Assembly (NCBI GenBank): GCA_009843725.1
Contig: VYCX01000567.1
Location: 1 to 7,623 of the forward strand
DNA length: 7,623 nt
Direction: 5' to 3'
Source of the DNA: Boseongicola sp. SB0675_bin_26
GTDB taxonomy: Bacteria > Pseudomonadota > Alphaproteobacteria > Rhodobacterales > Rhodobacteraceae
The translations under genes and the position numbers were made by a program. How positions within the stretch are numbered: the first letter of the stretch is position 1; each line of letters opens with the position of its first letter. This document shows positions 1 to 7,503 of this stretch, piece by piece. The notes beneath the pieces are model-generated. The model ran no database searches, was not told where the DNA came from, and was given only the letters and a program-made list of their open reading frames with translations.

Positions 1-2401
1 GCGCGTCCTCGACCGTCATGTCGAGAACATCGGCAATCGACTTGCCCTTGAACTTGATTTCCAGCGTTTCGCGATTGTACCTCGCGCCCTTGCAAGTTTC
101 GCAGGTCACGTACACGTCCGGAAGGAAGTGCATCTCGATCTTGATGACACCGTCGCCCTGGCACGCCTCGCAACGCCCACCCTTCACGTTGAAGCTGAAG
201 CGCCCGGGCTTGTATCCACGAGCGCGGGATTCCGGGAGGCCGGTGAACCAGTCTCGGATCGGCGTGAATGCTCCGGTGTAGGTGGCCGGATTCGAACGGG
301 GGGTTCGACCGATTGGCCGCTGGTCGATGTCGATCACCTTGTCCAGGTATTCGAGCCCCTTGATGCCCTCGCAGGGCGCCGGGGTCTGACGTGCAGCGTT
401 GAGACGCATCGAGGCGGTCTTGAAGAGCGTTTCGATGGTGAGAGTCGACTTGCCGCCCCCGGACACGCCGGTCACGCAAATGAACTTGCCAAGCGGAAAT
501 TCCGCGGTGACCTCCTTCAGGTTGTTGCCGGTCGCTCTTACGACGCTGACCGACTTGCCCTTGCCGGCCCGCCGCGAAGTCGGCACGCCGATGGCGCGTC
601 GGCCAGCCAGATAGTCGCCCGTGATGCTCTGCTTGTTGGCGGCGATCTTTACCGGAGCGCCTTCGGCCACGACCTGCCCGCCATGCACTCCCGCACCCGG
701 CCCGATGTCGAAGACGTGGTCGGCTGCCCGAATCGCCTCTTCGTCATGTTCCACCACGATGACCGTGTTGCCTTGGTCGCGAAGGTTCTTCAATGTCTGC
801 AGGAGGCGCCCATTGTCTCGCTGGTGCAGCCCGATGGAAGGTTCGTCGAGAACATAGAGAACACCGGTCAGACCAGAGCCGATCTGGCTTGCCAGCCTGA
901 TCCTTTGCGATTCGCCACCGGAAAGCGTGCCCGCATTCCGGCTGAGCGTGAGATATTCGAGTCCCACGTTGTTCAGGAAACCAAGCCGCTCGCGGACCTC
1001 CTTGAGCACCGCGTGCGCAATTTCGTTCTTTTGCTTGGTGAGCTGCTTCGGCGCCCCATCGACCCATTTGAGCGCTTCGTGAATCGACATCTGCACGACT
1101 TCACCGGCATGAAGTCCGCCGATTTTCACTGCAAGCGCCTCGGGCCTCAACCGATGACCCTTGCAGGTCCCGCAAGGGCGGTTGTTCTGATAGCGTTCAA
1201 ACTCTTCGCGTATCCAGTTTGAATCGGTTTCGCGATAGCGACGCTCCATGTTCGGTATCACGCCTTCGAACGGCCGCTTCACCTGGTAAATGCGTCCGTT
1301 CTCGTCGTAACGAAACAGAATCTGCTCCTCGCCGGAGCCGTAGAGGAAGACGCGCTGGACCTTGGCCGGCAGATCCTTCCACTTTGTGCTGGCGTCGAAC
1401 CTGTAATGTCTCGCAAGGGCCTCGATTGTTTGCTTGAAATACGGGCTCTTGCCTTTCCGCCACGGGGCAAGCGCACCGTCGTAGACCTTCAGGTTCCCGT
1501 CGGGAACCACAAGGCGTTCGTCGAAGAACAGTTCGACACCCAAGCCGTCGCAATCAGGGCATGCGCCGAAGGGCGCGTTGAACGAAAAGAGCCGGGGCTC
1601 GATTTCGGGGATCGTGAATCCGGAAACCGGGCAAGCGAAATTCTCGGAAAACGTAACTCTCTCCGGATCGCCGTTCCCTGGAGCGGTTTCCAGGACCGCG
1701 ATGCCGTCGGCGAGATCAAGCGCAGTCCGGAAACTGTCGGCCAGCCGAGTCTCGATGCCCTCCTTGATCACTATGCGGTCGACCACCACGTCGATGTCGT
1801 GGCGGAACTTCTTGTCAAGCGCAGGCGGTTCCTCAAGCTCGAAGAACTGGCCGTCCACCTTGACGCGCTGGAATCCCTGCTTGCGAAGCTCAAGGAACTC
1901 CTTTCGGTACTCGCCCTTCCTGTCGCGAACTATGGGAGCCAGGAGATAGGCCCGGGTTCCTTCCTCCATCGCCATGACGCGATCAACCATGTCCTGCACC
2001 TGCTGCGCCTCGATCGGCAGGCCGGTTTCCGGCGAGTAGGGCGTGCCGGCACGGGCGAACAGAAGGCGCAGGTAGTCGTAGATCTCCGTGACCGTCCCGA
2101 CTGTGGAGCGCGGGTTCTTGGAGGTGGTCTTCTGTTCTATCGAGATCGCGGGCGACAGCCCGCTGATATGATCCACGTCAGGCTTTTCCATCATGTTGAG
2201 GAACTGCCGCGCATAGGCCGAAAGCGACTCGACGTAGCGACGCTGGCCCTCGGCGTAGATCGTGTCAAAGGCAAGAGACGACTTGCCGGACCCCGAGAGG
2301 CCGGTGATCACCACTAGGCTGTTGCGGGGAATGTCGACGTCGATGTTCTTGAGATTGTGCTCGCGGGCGCCTCGGACCTCGATGTTCTTTTGCTCGGCCA
2401 T
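1..2401 (-). CDS. uvrA: UvrA, excinuclease ABC subunit A (3' end beyond window)
   Basis: UvrA is the ATP-dependent damage sensor of nucleotide excision repair; a dimer scans DNA with UvrB, loads UvrB at lesions and leaves before UvrC cuts. About 800 residues are visible without a break in frame. First ATPase: Walker [10 protein letters not shown] with Lys40, signature LSGGESQR from about residue 493, Walker B with Asp519-Glu520. Second ATPase: Walker [10 protein letters not shown] with Lys651. The C-terminal zinc finger has paired cysteines 744/747 and 767/770. The first zinc module is incomplete: Cys257, Ser260 (a Cys in E. coli), then Cys281 and Cys284. Family members are about 950-980 residues, so roughly 170 residues, including the second signature and Walker B, lie off the left edge. 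The ATG at 2401 is preceded by a strong GGGGAGG (2405-2411). No LexA box of the alphaproteobacterial type (GTTC-N7-GTTC) was found upstream. Identification is near certain. Confidence 0.98.
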   Translation of the reverse strand, partial: MAEQKNIEVRGAREHNLKNIDVDIPRNSLVVITGLSGSGKSSLAFDTIYAEGQRRYVESLSAYARQFLNMMEKPDVDHISGLSPAISIEQKTTSKNPRSTVGTVTEIYDYLRLLFARAGTPYSPETGLPIEAQQVQDMVDRVMAMEEGTRAYLLAPIVRDRKGEYRKEFLELRKQGFQRVKVDGQFFELEEPPALDKKFRHDIDVVVDRIVIKEGIETRLADSFRTALDLADGIAVLETAPGNGDPERVTFSENFACPVSGFTIPEIEPRLFSFNAPFGACPDCDGLGVELFFDERLVVPDGNLKVYDGALAPWRKGKSPYFKQTIEALARHYRFDASTKWKDLPAKVQRVFLYGSGEEQILFRYDENGRIYQVKRPFEGVIPNMERRYRETDSNWIREEFERYQNNRPCGTCKGHRLRPEALAVKIGGLHAGEVVQMSIHEALKWVDGAPKQLTKQKNEIAHAVLKEVRERLGFLNNVGLEYLTLSRNAGTLSGGESQRIRLASQIGSGLTGVLYVLDEPSIGLHQRDNGRLLQTLKNLRDQGNTVIVVEHDEEAIRAADHVFDIGPGAGVHGGQVVAEGAPVKIAANKQSITGDYLAGRRAIGVPTSRRAGKGKSVSVVRATGNNLKEVTAEFPLGKFICVTGVSGGGKSTLTIETLFKTASMRLNAARQTPAPCEGIKGLEYLDKVIDIDQRPIGRTPRSNPATYTGAFTPIRDWFTGLPESRARGYKPGRFSFNVKGGRCEACQGDGVIKIEMHFLPDVYVTCETCKGARYNRETLEIKFKGKSIADVLDMTVEDA

Positions 2402-2411
2402 TCGCCTCCCC

Positions 2412-2447
2412 TCTGTCGCGCCCCACAGATAGGTCAACCCCGACAGA
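2412..2447. promoter_or_regulatory. Interrupted inverted repeat just upstream of uvrA ribosome binding site
   Basis: TCTGTCG at 2412-2418 is matched by its reverse complement CGACAGA at 2441-2447, with 22 nt between. It abuts the uvrA Shine-Dalgarno sequence. On the minus strand a TTGACC (2432-2437) lies between the arms, but no good -10 follows it. The element could be a repressor site, a leader hairpin, or chance: seven matched bases in GC-rich DNA is weak evidence. Confidence 0.25.
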
Positions 2448-2941
2448 CAGAAAAGGCGATTCTTGCCGGGGCATCGACGGAATCAGCCTGCATGGCAACG
2501 CTGCGCCACCACGAACTCCTCGTGCCGTCCAGTGCCGGATGTCATCCCATGCATCCTGAGCTTCCTTGCTCACCCGGATTCCCTGTTCGCGGGTCAGCTT
2601 GCAGTTCCAGTCGACGTCTGGCCGGCGCCGCGCCCATGAATTCCGGGAGCGGCATGCGGTTGCCGGTTCACATGACCTTCACGTTCGGTCCATGGCACAT
2701 TTCCGCGCGCCTGCGATGTGCTCTGCAACAGCTCCGGCCGGAACTCATGGTCGGGCCCAACCAACTTCCAGGACGTCGGATCACCGGTTACCCGGCCAAT
2801 CGGCATGACCGTGACCCGCGCCCGCACCGTCCACGCCTCGGAAAATGTTGTCATGCACATCGTGCCGGGAATGGCATTGGGAATCACTTGAAGCGGGGGG
2901 TGTTGACGCGTATCCTGATCCTCGACGCCGCATTGCTCACG
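2448..2941. other. Long intergenic stretch without a convincing gene
   Basis: No frame here combines a start, a ribosome binding site and a recognisable product. On the minus strand, pieces that look mildly protein-like lie in different frames: one at 2594-2887 containing GDPTSWKLVGPDHEF, starting with GTG and lacking a Shine-Dalgarno sequence, and one near 2500-2620 containing WNCKLTREQGIR. This could be a decayed gene with frameshifts, oriented like uvrA, but I cannot name a family. No RNA gene, terminator or mobile element was seen. Confidence 0.45.
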
Positions 2942-2970
2942 CTGTCAATTCATGGCACACTGCAGATAAT
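2942..2970 (+). promoter_or_regulatory. Candidate sigma70-type promoter for the GPP34 gene
   Basis: CTGTCA (-35, 2942-2947, four of six consensus bases) and GATAAT (-10, 2965-2970, five of six) are separated by exactly 17 bp on the plus strand. Transcription would begin near 2977, giving a leader of about 80 nt before the TTG start at 3060. It is the best promoter-like pair in the gap and points at the only plus-strand gene in the window. Confidence 0.5.
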
Positions 2971-3046
2971 GCACATGTCCCGGTCGCCCCTCGCGATCAT
3001 GGTGCTGAAAGCGACAGATCCTGCCGGTCAGGACTACCAGGAAACG

Positions 3047-3051
3047 AGGAG
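3047..3051 (+). promoter_or_regulatory. Ribosome binding site fixing a TTG start
   Basis: AGGAG lies 8 nt before TTG at 3060, a normal spacing. No ATG or GTG in the same frame sits at a suitable distance from it, so this site decides the choice of the rarer TTG start for the GPP34 protein. Confidence 0.75.
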
Positions 3052-3059
3052 AAAAGACA

Positions 3060-3716
3060 TTGCTGACCCTCGCTGAAGAAATCGTTCTTCTCATGCTCGA
3101 AGATGAGAGCGGAAAGTTTGTTCATGTTCCGGAGCATTCCGTCAGCTATGCGCTTTCCGGCGCATTATTGATGGATCTCGCGTTTGAAGGCAAAGTCGAC
3201 ACCGATCCAGAGAAACTTTTTGTCACGGACCGGGAACCCACCGGGGATGATCTGCTCGATTCGGCGCTTCATGACATCTGTGCCTCCGAAGAGCAGCATG
3301 ACTCCCGCTACTGGGTTGAATTCTTCAGCCGCAAGTCCGCTGACATCCGGAGAGCATCCCTTGACCGCCTGTGCGCCAACGGCATCCTGAGGGAAGAGGA
3401 GAACCTTTTTCTCTGGGTGTTCAGGTCCCGCCGGTATCCCACGCGCGCTGGTGCGGTCGAGCGTCGGGAAGTGAAGCTCCGCATAATGTCCCTGCTGTTC
3501 AGCGACGAAATCCCGGACCCGCGCGACATTGCAATCATAGGCCTGGCGGATGTGTGCAGGATATTCGAGCACTTGCTTGCACGGCCGGAACGCGAAAGAG
3601 TCCGCGACCGGATCAACCAGATACGGAAACTGGAATTGATCGCTGACACCGTGGTTACGGCCGTCCGGGAGATCGAGACGCGAATTGCTCAATCCATGAC
3701 GATGCATCCGATGTAG
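3060..3716 (+). CDS. GPP34 (GOLPH3/Vps74-like) family protein
   Basis: 218 residues, a normal length for bacterial members. The N-terminus follows the family pattern: LAEEIVLLMLEDESG (4-18), the helix with LSGALLMDLAFEGKV (32-46) and EPTGDDLLDSAL (59-70), close to the usual TGDPLLDEAL. A segment with FLWVFRSRRYP (117-127) followed by VKLRIMSLLF matches the region holding the hydrophobic hairpin and following helices. PDPRDIAIIGLADV is the family's typical 'PDPRTAALVALL' stretch. Eukaryotic GOLPH3 binds PI4P and retains glycosyltransferases in the Golgi; the role in bacteria is unsettled, with membrane or lipid association only inferred. There is no signal peptide or transmembrane helix, so it is probably cytoplasmic and perhaps peripheral to the membrane. 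It starts at TTG with AGGAG 8 nt before. It stands alone on the plus strand. Hand-counted 60-base blocks give 52-60% GC, below lpdA (62%), hinting at separate ancestry. Confidence 0.9.
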   Translation: MLTLAEEIVLLMLEDESGKFVHVPEHSVSYALSGALLMDLAFEGKVDTDPEKLFVTDREPTGDDLLDSALHDICASEEQHDSRYWVEFFSRKSADIRRASLDRLCANGILREEENLFLWVFRSRRYPTRAGAVERREVKLRIMSLLFSDEIPDPRDIAIIGLADVCRIFEHLLARPERERVRDRINQIRKLELIADTVVTAVREIETRIAQSMTMHPM

Positions 3717-4211
3717 CCATGCATGTGGGCCCGGCGCCCTGAATCTCCTGCAACTTGAATTGCGGGATCATGGGTTTCATGCGGGTCTCGGCGATTGCAA
3801 GACGATCCCATTCTGACTTTGTTGGCAGAAACCGAGATTCAATCGGCTCTTGAACACCGAGGCATCGGACCTCCCCAATCCGTCTTTCGCATGCAGGGCC
3901 GGATCCGACGCCCGGTCGCTTTGGCTACCGCAATCGTCGACGCGAACGACGCTTGCCTGATTCACTGACGAACGGGCGCATAGGCCAACGGGTGCGCGGC
4001 CAAATTGCGCAAGGGGGATGATGCCGGCGACCGATCCATAGCGAGTCATCGACTGGCGTAACGGCATGGCCTTGCCTTGCCGATCAGCGTTCAGGCGGCC
4101 CGCTTCAGCATCCGATATTCCCCGGCTTCGCATGCTTCCGGTTATCCAGCCTCTTGCGTGCCTCGCCCCGCTGGTCCAACCACAGGCCCAGGCATCGCGA
4201 TTTCGCCAAGA
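3717..4211. other. Intergenic stretch without a convincing gene
   Basis: This gap lies between the converging ends of the GPP34 gene (plus) and lpdA (minus). Neither gene has a clear intrinsic terminator here: no GC-rich stem followed by a T run was found. On the minus strand, from about 3840 down to 3735, a stretch including FLPTKSEWDRLAIAET reads open for some 65 codons, but it has no start codon with a ribosome binding site and matches no family I recognise. It may be a gene remnant or chance. Confidence 0.5.
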
Positions 4212-5609
4212 TCAAATGTGGATGGCGCGATCGTAGGCGTCCAGCACGCTTTCGTGCATCATCTCGCTGAGCGTCGGATGCGGGAAAACGGTGTCCATGA
4301 GGTCTTCTTCCGTCGTCTCGAGTTGCCGGCCCACGACATAGCCCTGAATGAGCTCGGTAACCTCCGCGCCAACCATGTGCGCGCCCAGCAACTCGCCGGT
4401 TTTCTCGTCGAACACCGTCTTGACCAGCCCTTCCTGCTCGCCAAGCGCAATGGCCTTGCCGTTGCCGATGAAAGGAAAGCTGCCGACCCTGACCTTGTAG
4501 CCCATTTCCTTGGCCTTGGCCTCGGTGTGCCCAACGCTTGCGATCTGCGGATGGCAGTAGGTGCAGCCCGCGATGGTCTCCGGCTTGACTGGATGCACCT
4601 TGTTCTTGCCTGCGATCAGTTCCGCAACCATGACCCCTTCGTGGCTGGCCTTGTGTGCAAGCCAAGGCGCACCGGCCACGTCTCCGATTGCATACAGCCC
4701 TTCGACGCCGGTCCTGCAGAATTCGTCGGTCACCACATGTGTCCGGTCGATCTTGGCTCCAAGCGCTTCGAGCCCGAGGCCTTCCGTGTTGCCAACAATG
4801 CCCACCGCGGAAATCACCGTGTCGAATTCGTGTTTCTCGATCTTGCCACCAGTTTCGACATGGGCCGTCAACTTGCCGCTTGCGCGGTCGAGCTTGGTCA
4901 CCTTCGCCCCTTCGAGGATCTTCATTCCCTGCTTTGCGAAGGCCCGCTTCGCGAATGCGCTGATCTCGGCGTCCTCGACCGGCAGTATGCGGTCCATGAC
5001 CTCGACGACGGTCGTCTCGGCTCCAAGCGTGTTGTAGAAACTGGCAAACTCGATGCCGATCGCTCCGGAGCCGATCACGAGCAGCTTCTTCGGCATGTGC
5101 GGAGGCATGAGCGCGTGCTTGTAGGTCCAGATACGGTTCCCGTCGGCTTCGAGACCAGGCAATTCCCGGGCACGTGCTCCGGTGGCGACGATGATCGACT
5201 TGGCGGAGAGCGTTTCTTCTCCGGTGGCTGTCTTGACCACGACCTTGCCCAGGGCGGGCACTGTCGCCTCTCCCATGACGACCTCGACCTTGTTCTTTTT
5301 CATCAGATGGCCGACGCCGCCATTGAGCTGCCTTGCGACACTGCGCGAGCGCTCAACCACGGCATCGAGGTCATATTCGACGCCCTTGGCCTTCAGTCCG
5401 AATTCCTCGGCACGGTGCATCAGGTGGAACACCTCTGACGAACGCAGCATTGCCTTCGTCGGTATGCATCCCCAGTTCAGGCAAATGCCCCCCATGTGCT
5501 CACGTTCAATGATCGCCGTCTTGAGGCCCAGCTGACTGGCGCGAATCGCAGCAACATATCCCCCCGGTCCCGCACCGATCACAATGACATCGAATGCCTT
5601 TTCTGCCAT
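4212..5609 (-). CDS. lpdA: Dihydrolipoyl dehydrogenase (E3 of 2-oxo acid dehydrogenase complexes)
   Basis: A flavoprotein that reoxidises the dihydrolipoyl group on the E2 subunit and passes electrons through FAD to NAD+, in pyruvate and 2-oxoglutarate dehydrogenase or the glycine cleavage system. The 465 residues match the usual length. Seen in order: FAD-binding GAGPGG (12-17); redox disulfide in GGICLNWGCIPTK with Cys43 and Cys48; NAD-binding GSGAIG (180-185); second FAD motif YAIGDVAG (306-313); dimerisation domain from about 345 with GCTYCHPQIASVG; and the active-site His444 and Glu449 in HPTLSE. There is no N-terminal lipoyl domain, which some pyruvate-linked versions carry. The ATG at 5609 follows GGAGAG (5616-5621); an ATG at 5613 is out of frame. 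Rhizobia often keep such a gene beside pdh genes, but none is in the window, so which complex it serves is open. A near-palindrome lies just upstream. Confidence 0.98.
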   Translation of the reverse strand: MAEKAFDVIVIGAGPGGYVAAIRASQLGLKTAIIEREHMGGICLNWGCIPTKAMLRSSEVFHLMHRAEEFGLKAKGVEYDLDAVVERSRSVARQLNGGVGHLMKKNKVEVVMGEATVPALGKVVVKTATGEETLSAKSIIVATGARARELPGLEADGNRIWTYKHALMPPHMPKKLLVIGSGAIGIEFASFYNTLGAETTVVEVMDRILPVEDAEISAFAKRAFAKQGMKILEGAKVTKLDRASGKLTAHVETGGKIEKHEFDTVISAVGIVGNTEGLGLEALGAKIDRTHVVTDEFCRTGVEGLYAIGDVAGAPWLAHKASHEGVMVAELIAGKNKVHPVKPETIAGCTYCHPQIASVGHTEAKAKEMGYKVRVGSFPFIGNGKAIALGEQEGLVKTVFDEKTGELLGAHMVGAEVTELIQGYVVGRQLETTEEDLMDTVFPHPTLSEMMHESVLDAYDRAIHI

Positions 5610-5627
5610 GCATTCTCTCCGACGAAT

Positions 5628-5651
5628 AGATTGTTTGACGTTAAACTATCT
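5628..5651. promoter_or_regulatory. 24-bp imperfect palindrome upstream of lpdA, candidate operator
   Basis: Ten of twelve positions pair about a centre between 5639 and 5640. The left half reads AGATTGTTTGAC and the right half GTTAAACTATCT; the mismatches are 5632/5647 and 5637/5642. The element ends 18 nt before the lpdA start, ahead of its ribosome binding site, and overlaps the possible -10 (5640-5645). That size, symmetry and place suit a dimeric repressor. In RNA it would form only a tight hairpin without a T run, so a terminator is unlikely. The regulator is not identifiable from sequence. Confidence 0.45.
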
Positions 5652-5667
5652 GCCACAGACCGAGCAA
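5640..5667 (-). promoter_or_regulatory. lpdA: Weak candidate promoter for lpdA
   Basis: On the minus strand TTGCTC (5662-5667) and TTTAAC (5640-5645) are 16 bp apart, with three and four consensus matches. Transcription would start inside the palindrome at 5628-5651. The match is modest, but this is the best pair near the gene. Confidence 0.3.
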
Positions 5668-5973
5668 GGAGTCACCCTTTGGCCGTTGACAACCGGGAAT
5701 GTCCGCCATGCGAATCTGCGACGGCTGCCCACTGCCTGCGGACGGTTCCGGCAGATGGCATCGGGCCACGAGCACGCCTGTATCGAGCAGAGCCTTGGCT
5801 CGAACGAGGATGTCGGGCAAGTCACGGGCGTACGTTCGGAGGCGGCATGGATCCGAAAGGACAAACAGCGCGTCGCGCGCTCTGCCGAAGGAGCGGCATT
5901 TGCCGCGTCCCATTTGTCCGACCCGCCACAAGACGTGGCTTCTTCACCCGGCAAGCGGACCCTGCCGACGCAT
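5668..5973. other. Intergenic stretch without a convincing gene
   Basis: Two overlapping minus-strand frames of about 100 codons run through here (5641-5931 and 5646-5954), but their compositions look like antisense translation, their starts lack ribosome binding sites and neither resembles a known family. Small GC-rich inverted repeats occur (GCGGCA at 5893 with TGCCGC at 5901; GCCAC at 5925 with GTGGC at 5935) without a T run, so no terminator after the DUF924 gene can be claimed. Confidence 0.5.
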
Positions 5974-6549
5974 TCAGGCCGCCTTCATCTCTTCGACGAC
6001 AACCTTGTAGCCACCGGCATCAAGATAAGCCTGCTCGGCCGCGTTGCTGTCCCGCGAAAGCGCTTCGTTGCGCGTGGGGAACCTGCCGAAGCGACGGATC
6101 ACCTCGCGATGCGCACGCGCGTGCGGCAAGGACAGGTGGCCCGTTTCCGGCATCCGCGACATCATCAGGCGGACCGCACGATCTTGATCCTCAAGACACT
6201 CCGAGTGCACAAGCGGCATGTAGAAGAACTGTCGCGCCGGCTCATCGAACCGCGTGTCCCAGCATTTCGCTATCGCCATCTTTGCGCCCGCCTTGGCCAG
6301 CCTGTCGGACTCGTAGGCCCTTGGACTGTCCCGAAACATGTTTCTCGGGAACTGGTCGGTCAGAATGATGTACGCAAGGGTCCCTTCCGGGTAGGTGAGC
6401 CAAAGCGACAACCTGCCTTCGCACGCGTCCTCATGATCGCCTTCGAATCGGTTTCGGATTTCCTGGTCCAGACCCTCTCCGCCCTCATACCATCCGGACG
6501 GTCCGGTCTCGTTCAGCCAAAAAGTCAGGATTTCTTCGGGGATTGACAT
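5974..6549 (-). CDS. DUF924 family protein (TPR-like fold)
   Basis: 191 residues, close to full family length. Diagnostic segments are present in order: ILTFWL near the N-terminus (7-12), ILTDQFPRNMFRDSPRAY (62-79), FFYMPLVHSE (108-117) and HARAHREVIRRFGRFPTRN (143-161), followed by ALSRDS where the family usually has a 'LGR.ST' ending. The family is predicted to be all-helical, with tetratricopeptide-like packing, and soluble; no reaction is established, and the conserved His, Arg and Glu residues suggest a binding or catalytic pocket only by inference. No signal peptide or membrane helix is present. The ATG at 6549 is preceded by AAAGGTGG (6556-6563) at a 6-nt gap. The gene is separated by 364 nt from lpdA and 243 nt from the phosphoesterase gene, so it is probably transcribed alone from the promoter at 6611-6638, which is overlapped by a perfect inverted repeat. 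GC is similar to lpdA. Confidence 0.93.
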   Translation of the reverse strand: MSIPEEILTFWLNETGPSGWYEGGEGLDQEIRNRFEGDHEDACEGRLSLWLTYPEGTLAYIILTDQFPRNMFRDSPRAYESDRLAKAGAKMAIAKCWDTRFDEPARQFFYMPLVHSECLEDQDRAVRLMMSRMPETGHLSLPHARAHREVIRRFGRFPTRNEALSRDSNAAEQAYLDAGGYKVVVEEMKAA

Positions 6550-6610
6550 GAAACACCACCTTTGGTCGCTCCGTTTCCGCCCCCCAAGGACGACTCAACG
6601 TCACATTCGC

Positions 6611-6638
6611 TTTACATGCGATCAGGCACTGATCGCAA
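6611..6638 (-). promoter_or_regulatory. Candidate promoter for the DUF924 gene
   Basis: On the minus strand TTGCGA (6633-6638) and TGTAAA (6611-6616) are 16 bp apart, each with four of six consensus bases. The transcript would start near 6604, leaving a leader of about 55 nt. The spacing is one base short of ideal. Confidence 0.4.
6617..6637. promoter_or_regulatory. Perfect 9-bp inverted repeat on the DUF924 promoter, candidate operator
   Basis: TGCGATCAG (6617-6625) and its exact reverse complement CTGATCGCA (6629-6637) flank a 3-nt centre, GCA. The element covers the possible -35 box and the whole spacer of the promoter at 6611-6638, a classic place for a repressor to block polymerase. No T run follows on either strand, so it is not an intrinsic terminator. 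It ends about 68 nt upstream of the DUF924 start. Confidence 0.5.
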
Positions 6639-6714
6639 CATAGTTCTTGGATTCTCGCACGTTGCCGGGCACGGCATGGCACTTTGGTCACATCCAGAGA
6701 GTGGATCGGCGGTC

Positions 6715-6757
6715 AAAAGCGCCGCTGTCAACACCGCACACCGCACACCGACAGCGG
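6715..6757 (-). terminator. Weak candidate terminator after the phosphoesterase gene
   Basis: CCGCTGTC (6722-6729) pairs with GACAGCGG (6750-6757) in an 8-bp stem; on the minus strand CGC and then four Ts follow. It begins about 36 nt past the phosphoesterase stop. The 20-nt loop is long and the T run short. The loop contains CCGCACA twice in tandem (6734-6747). Confidence 0.35.
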
Positions 6758-6792
6758 ATCATGCCGCGTGTGCGGGCAACGCGCGAAGCTTC

Positions 6793-7494
6793 TCAGACGA
6801 GCTCCGAGCCGCCGCTCAGGCGAACCGTCCCCTTTGGCCCGCACCAGGACAGCGTGCAGCTCCTGAGTTCTCCCAGGCACTGGAACCGGGTGCCTTCCAC
6901 GACGGCAGACGCCGAGCGGTGCCAGTGCCCGAAGATCCAGGCTTCCGGGCGGTGCGCCTCGAACATCGCGTCCAGCGCCTGCGTCGTCCGCGACAGCGGG
7001 CGGAACTGCCGGACGCGAGGAAAAACCGCCTCGATCGCCGCCGACGGCGCATCGTGCGTCACCATGATCCTGGGCTTCACCGCGGCGTAGCGGTCAACGA
7101 TCCCGTTCAGCTCCGCGATCGAGCATTCCTCGTCCTCCCACCAGTCCAGTCCCTGGGTGCGCAGGTGCCGGTCGACCGAGCGCGCGCCGCCCACGAACAT
7201 GATGTTCCAGGCCGGGTCATGGTGCCCGTCCGGGATCCAGCCTGGCATCGTGCGGCAGACCTCCGGGTCATCGTGGTTGCCGTGGATGAAGCCGCAGGTG
7301 CCGGCATTCTCCCGGAAGAAGTCCGCGGCACCCGCCGCCGTGCCGGCATCGAGAAACCCGTGGCCGAAATCGCCGATCTGCACGACGGCCACTCCCCTGC
7401 CCAGCACGCGCCGGGCGAACGCGTGGAAAGGCAGAAACTTCCCGTGGATGTCGCCCACGAGGACGAGCTTCCTGATGTCGACGAACATGATCAT
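6793..7494 (-). CDS. Small calcineurin-type metallophosphoesterase
   Basis: 233 residues carrying all the metal-binding motifs of the calcineurin-like phosphoesterase superfamily: GDIHG with Asp15 and His17, GDFG with Asp42, GNHD with Asn73 and His74, THD with His147, and GHWH with His190 and His192. Two metal ions, commonly Mn or Fe, are expected to bind there and hydrolyse a phosphoester. The substrate cannot be told: nucleotides, phosphoproteins and nucleic acids are all known in the superfamily. VGGARSVDRHLRTQGLDWW (101-119) resembles compact forms found in phages and bacteria. There is no signal peptide, so it is cytoplasmic. ATG 7494 and in-frame ATG 7488 are both possible; a weak GGGA lies 4 or 10 nt before them. 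Hand-counted 60-base blocks give 68-73% GC against 62% in lpdA, suggesting different ancestry. A strong terminator lies about 50 nt upstream, so expression may depend on read-through. Confidence 0.92.
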   Translation of the reverse strand: MIMFVDIRKLVLVGDIHGKFLPFHAFARRVLGRGVAVVQIGDFGHGFLDAGTAAGAADFFRENAGTCGFIHGNHDDPEVCRTMPGWIPDGHHDPAWNIMFVGGARSVDRHLRTQGLDWWEDEECSIAELNGIVDRYAAVKPRIMVTHDAPSAAIEAVFPRVRQFRPLSRTTQALDAMFEAHRPEAWIFGHWHRSASAVVEGTRFQCLGELRSCTLSWCGPKGTVRLSGGSELV

Positions 7495-7503
7495 GCGTCC
7501 CGA

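Noticed and set aside
128..1222. Plus-strand open frame of 364 codons
   Set aside because: It is the antisense of uvrA, whose motifs are unmistakable on the other strand; long antisense frames are common in GC-rich genes.
1406..2317. Plus-strand open frame of 303 codons
   Set aside because: It also runs antisense to uvrA, shows no family features, and lacks a ribosome binding site.
2402..2620. LexA (SOS) box expected near uvrA
   Set aside because: GTTC and GAAC words occur, but no pair has the 7-nt spacing of the alphaproteobacterial SOS box.
2594..2887. Minus-strand 97-codon frame in the gap upstream of uvrA
   Set aside because: It starts with GTG, has no Shine-Dalgarno sequence, and its C-terminal third is low in complexity; kept only as a possible remnant.
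3734..3740. GC-rich fold after the GPP34 stop (GGGC and GCCC nearby)
   Set aside because: Only four base pairs and no T run, so it is not a terminator.
4077..5438. Plus-strand open frame of 453 codons
   Set aside because: It is the mirror of lpdA in the codon phase that avoids stops; the composition is not that of a real protein.
5584..6546. Plus-strand open frame of 320 codons
   Set aside because: It runs across the lpdA start, a gap and the antisense of the DUF924 gene, with no recognisable domain.
6731..6750. Short tandem repeat of a 7-base unit (CCGCACA, 2.4 copies)
   Set aside because: Too short to be a repeat array or a CRISPR; it is the loop of the weak hairpin described above.
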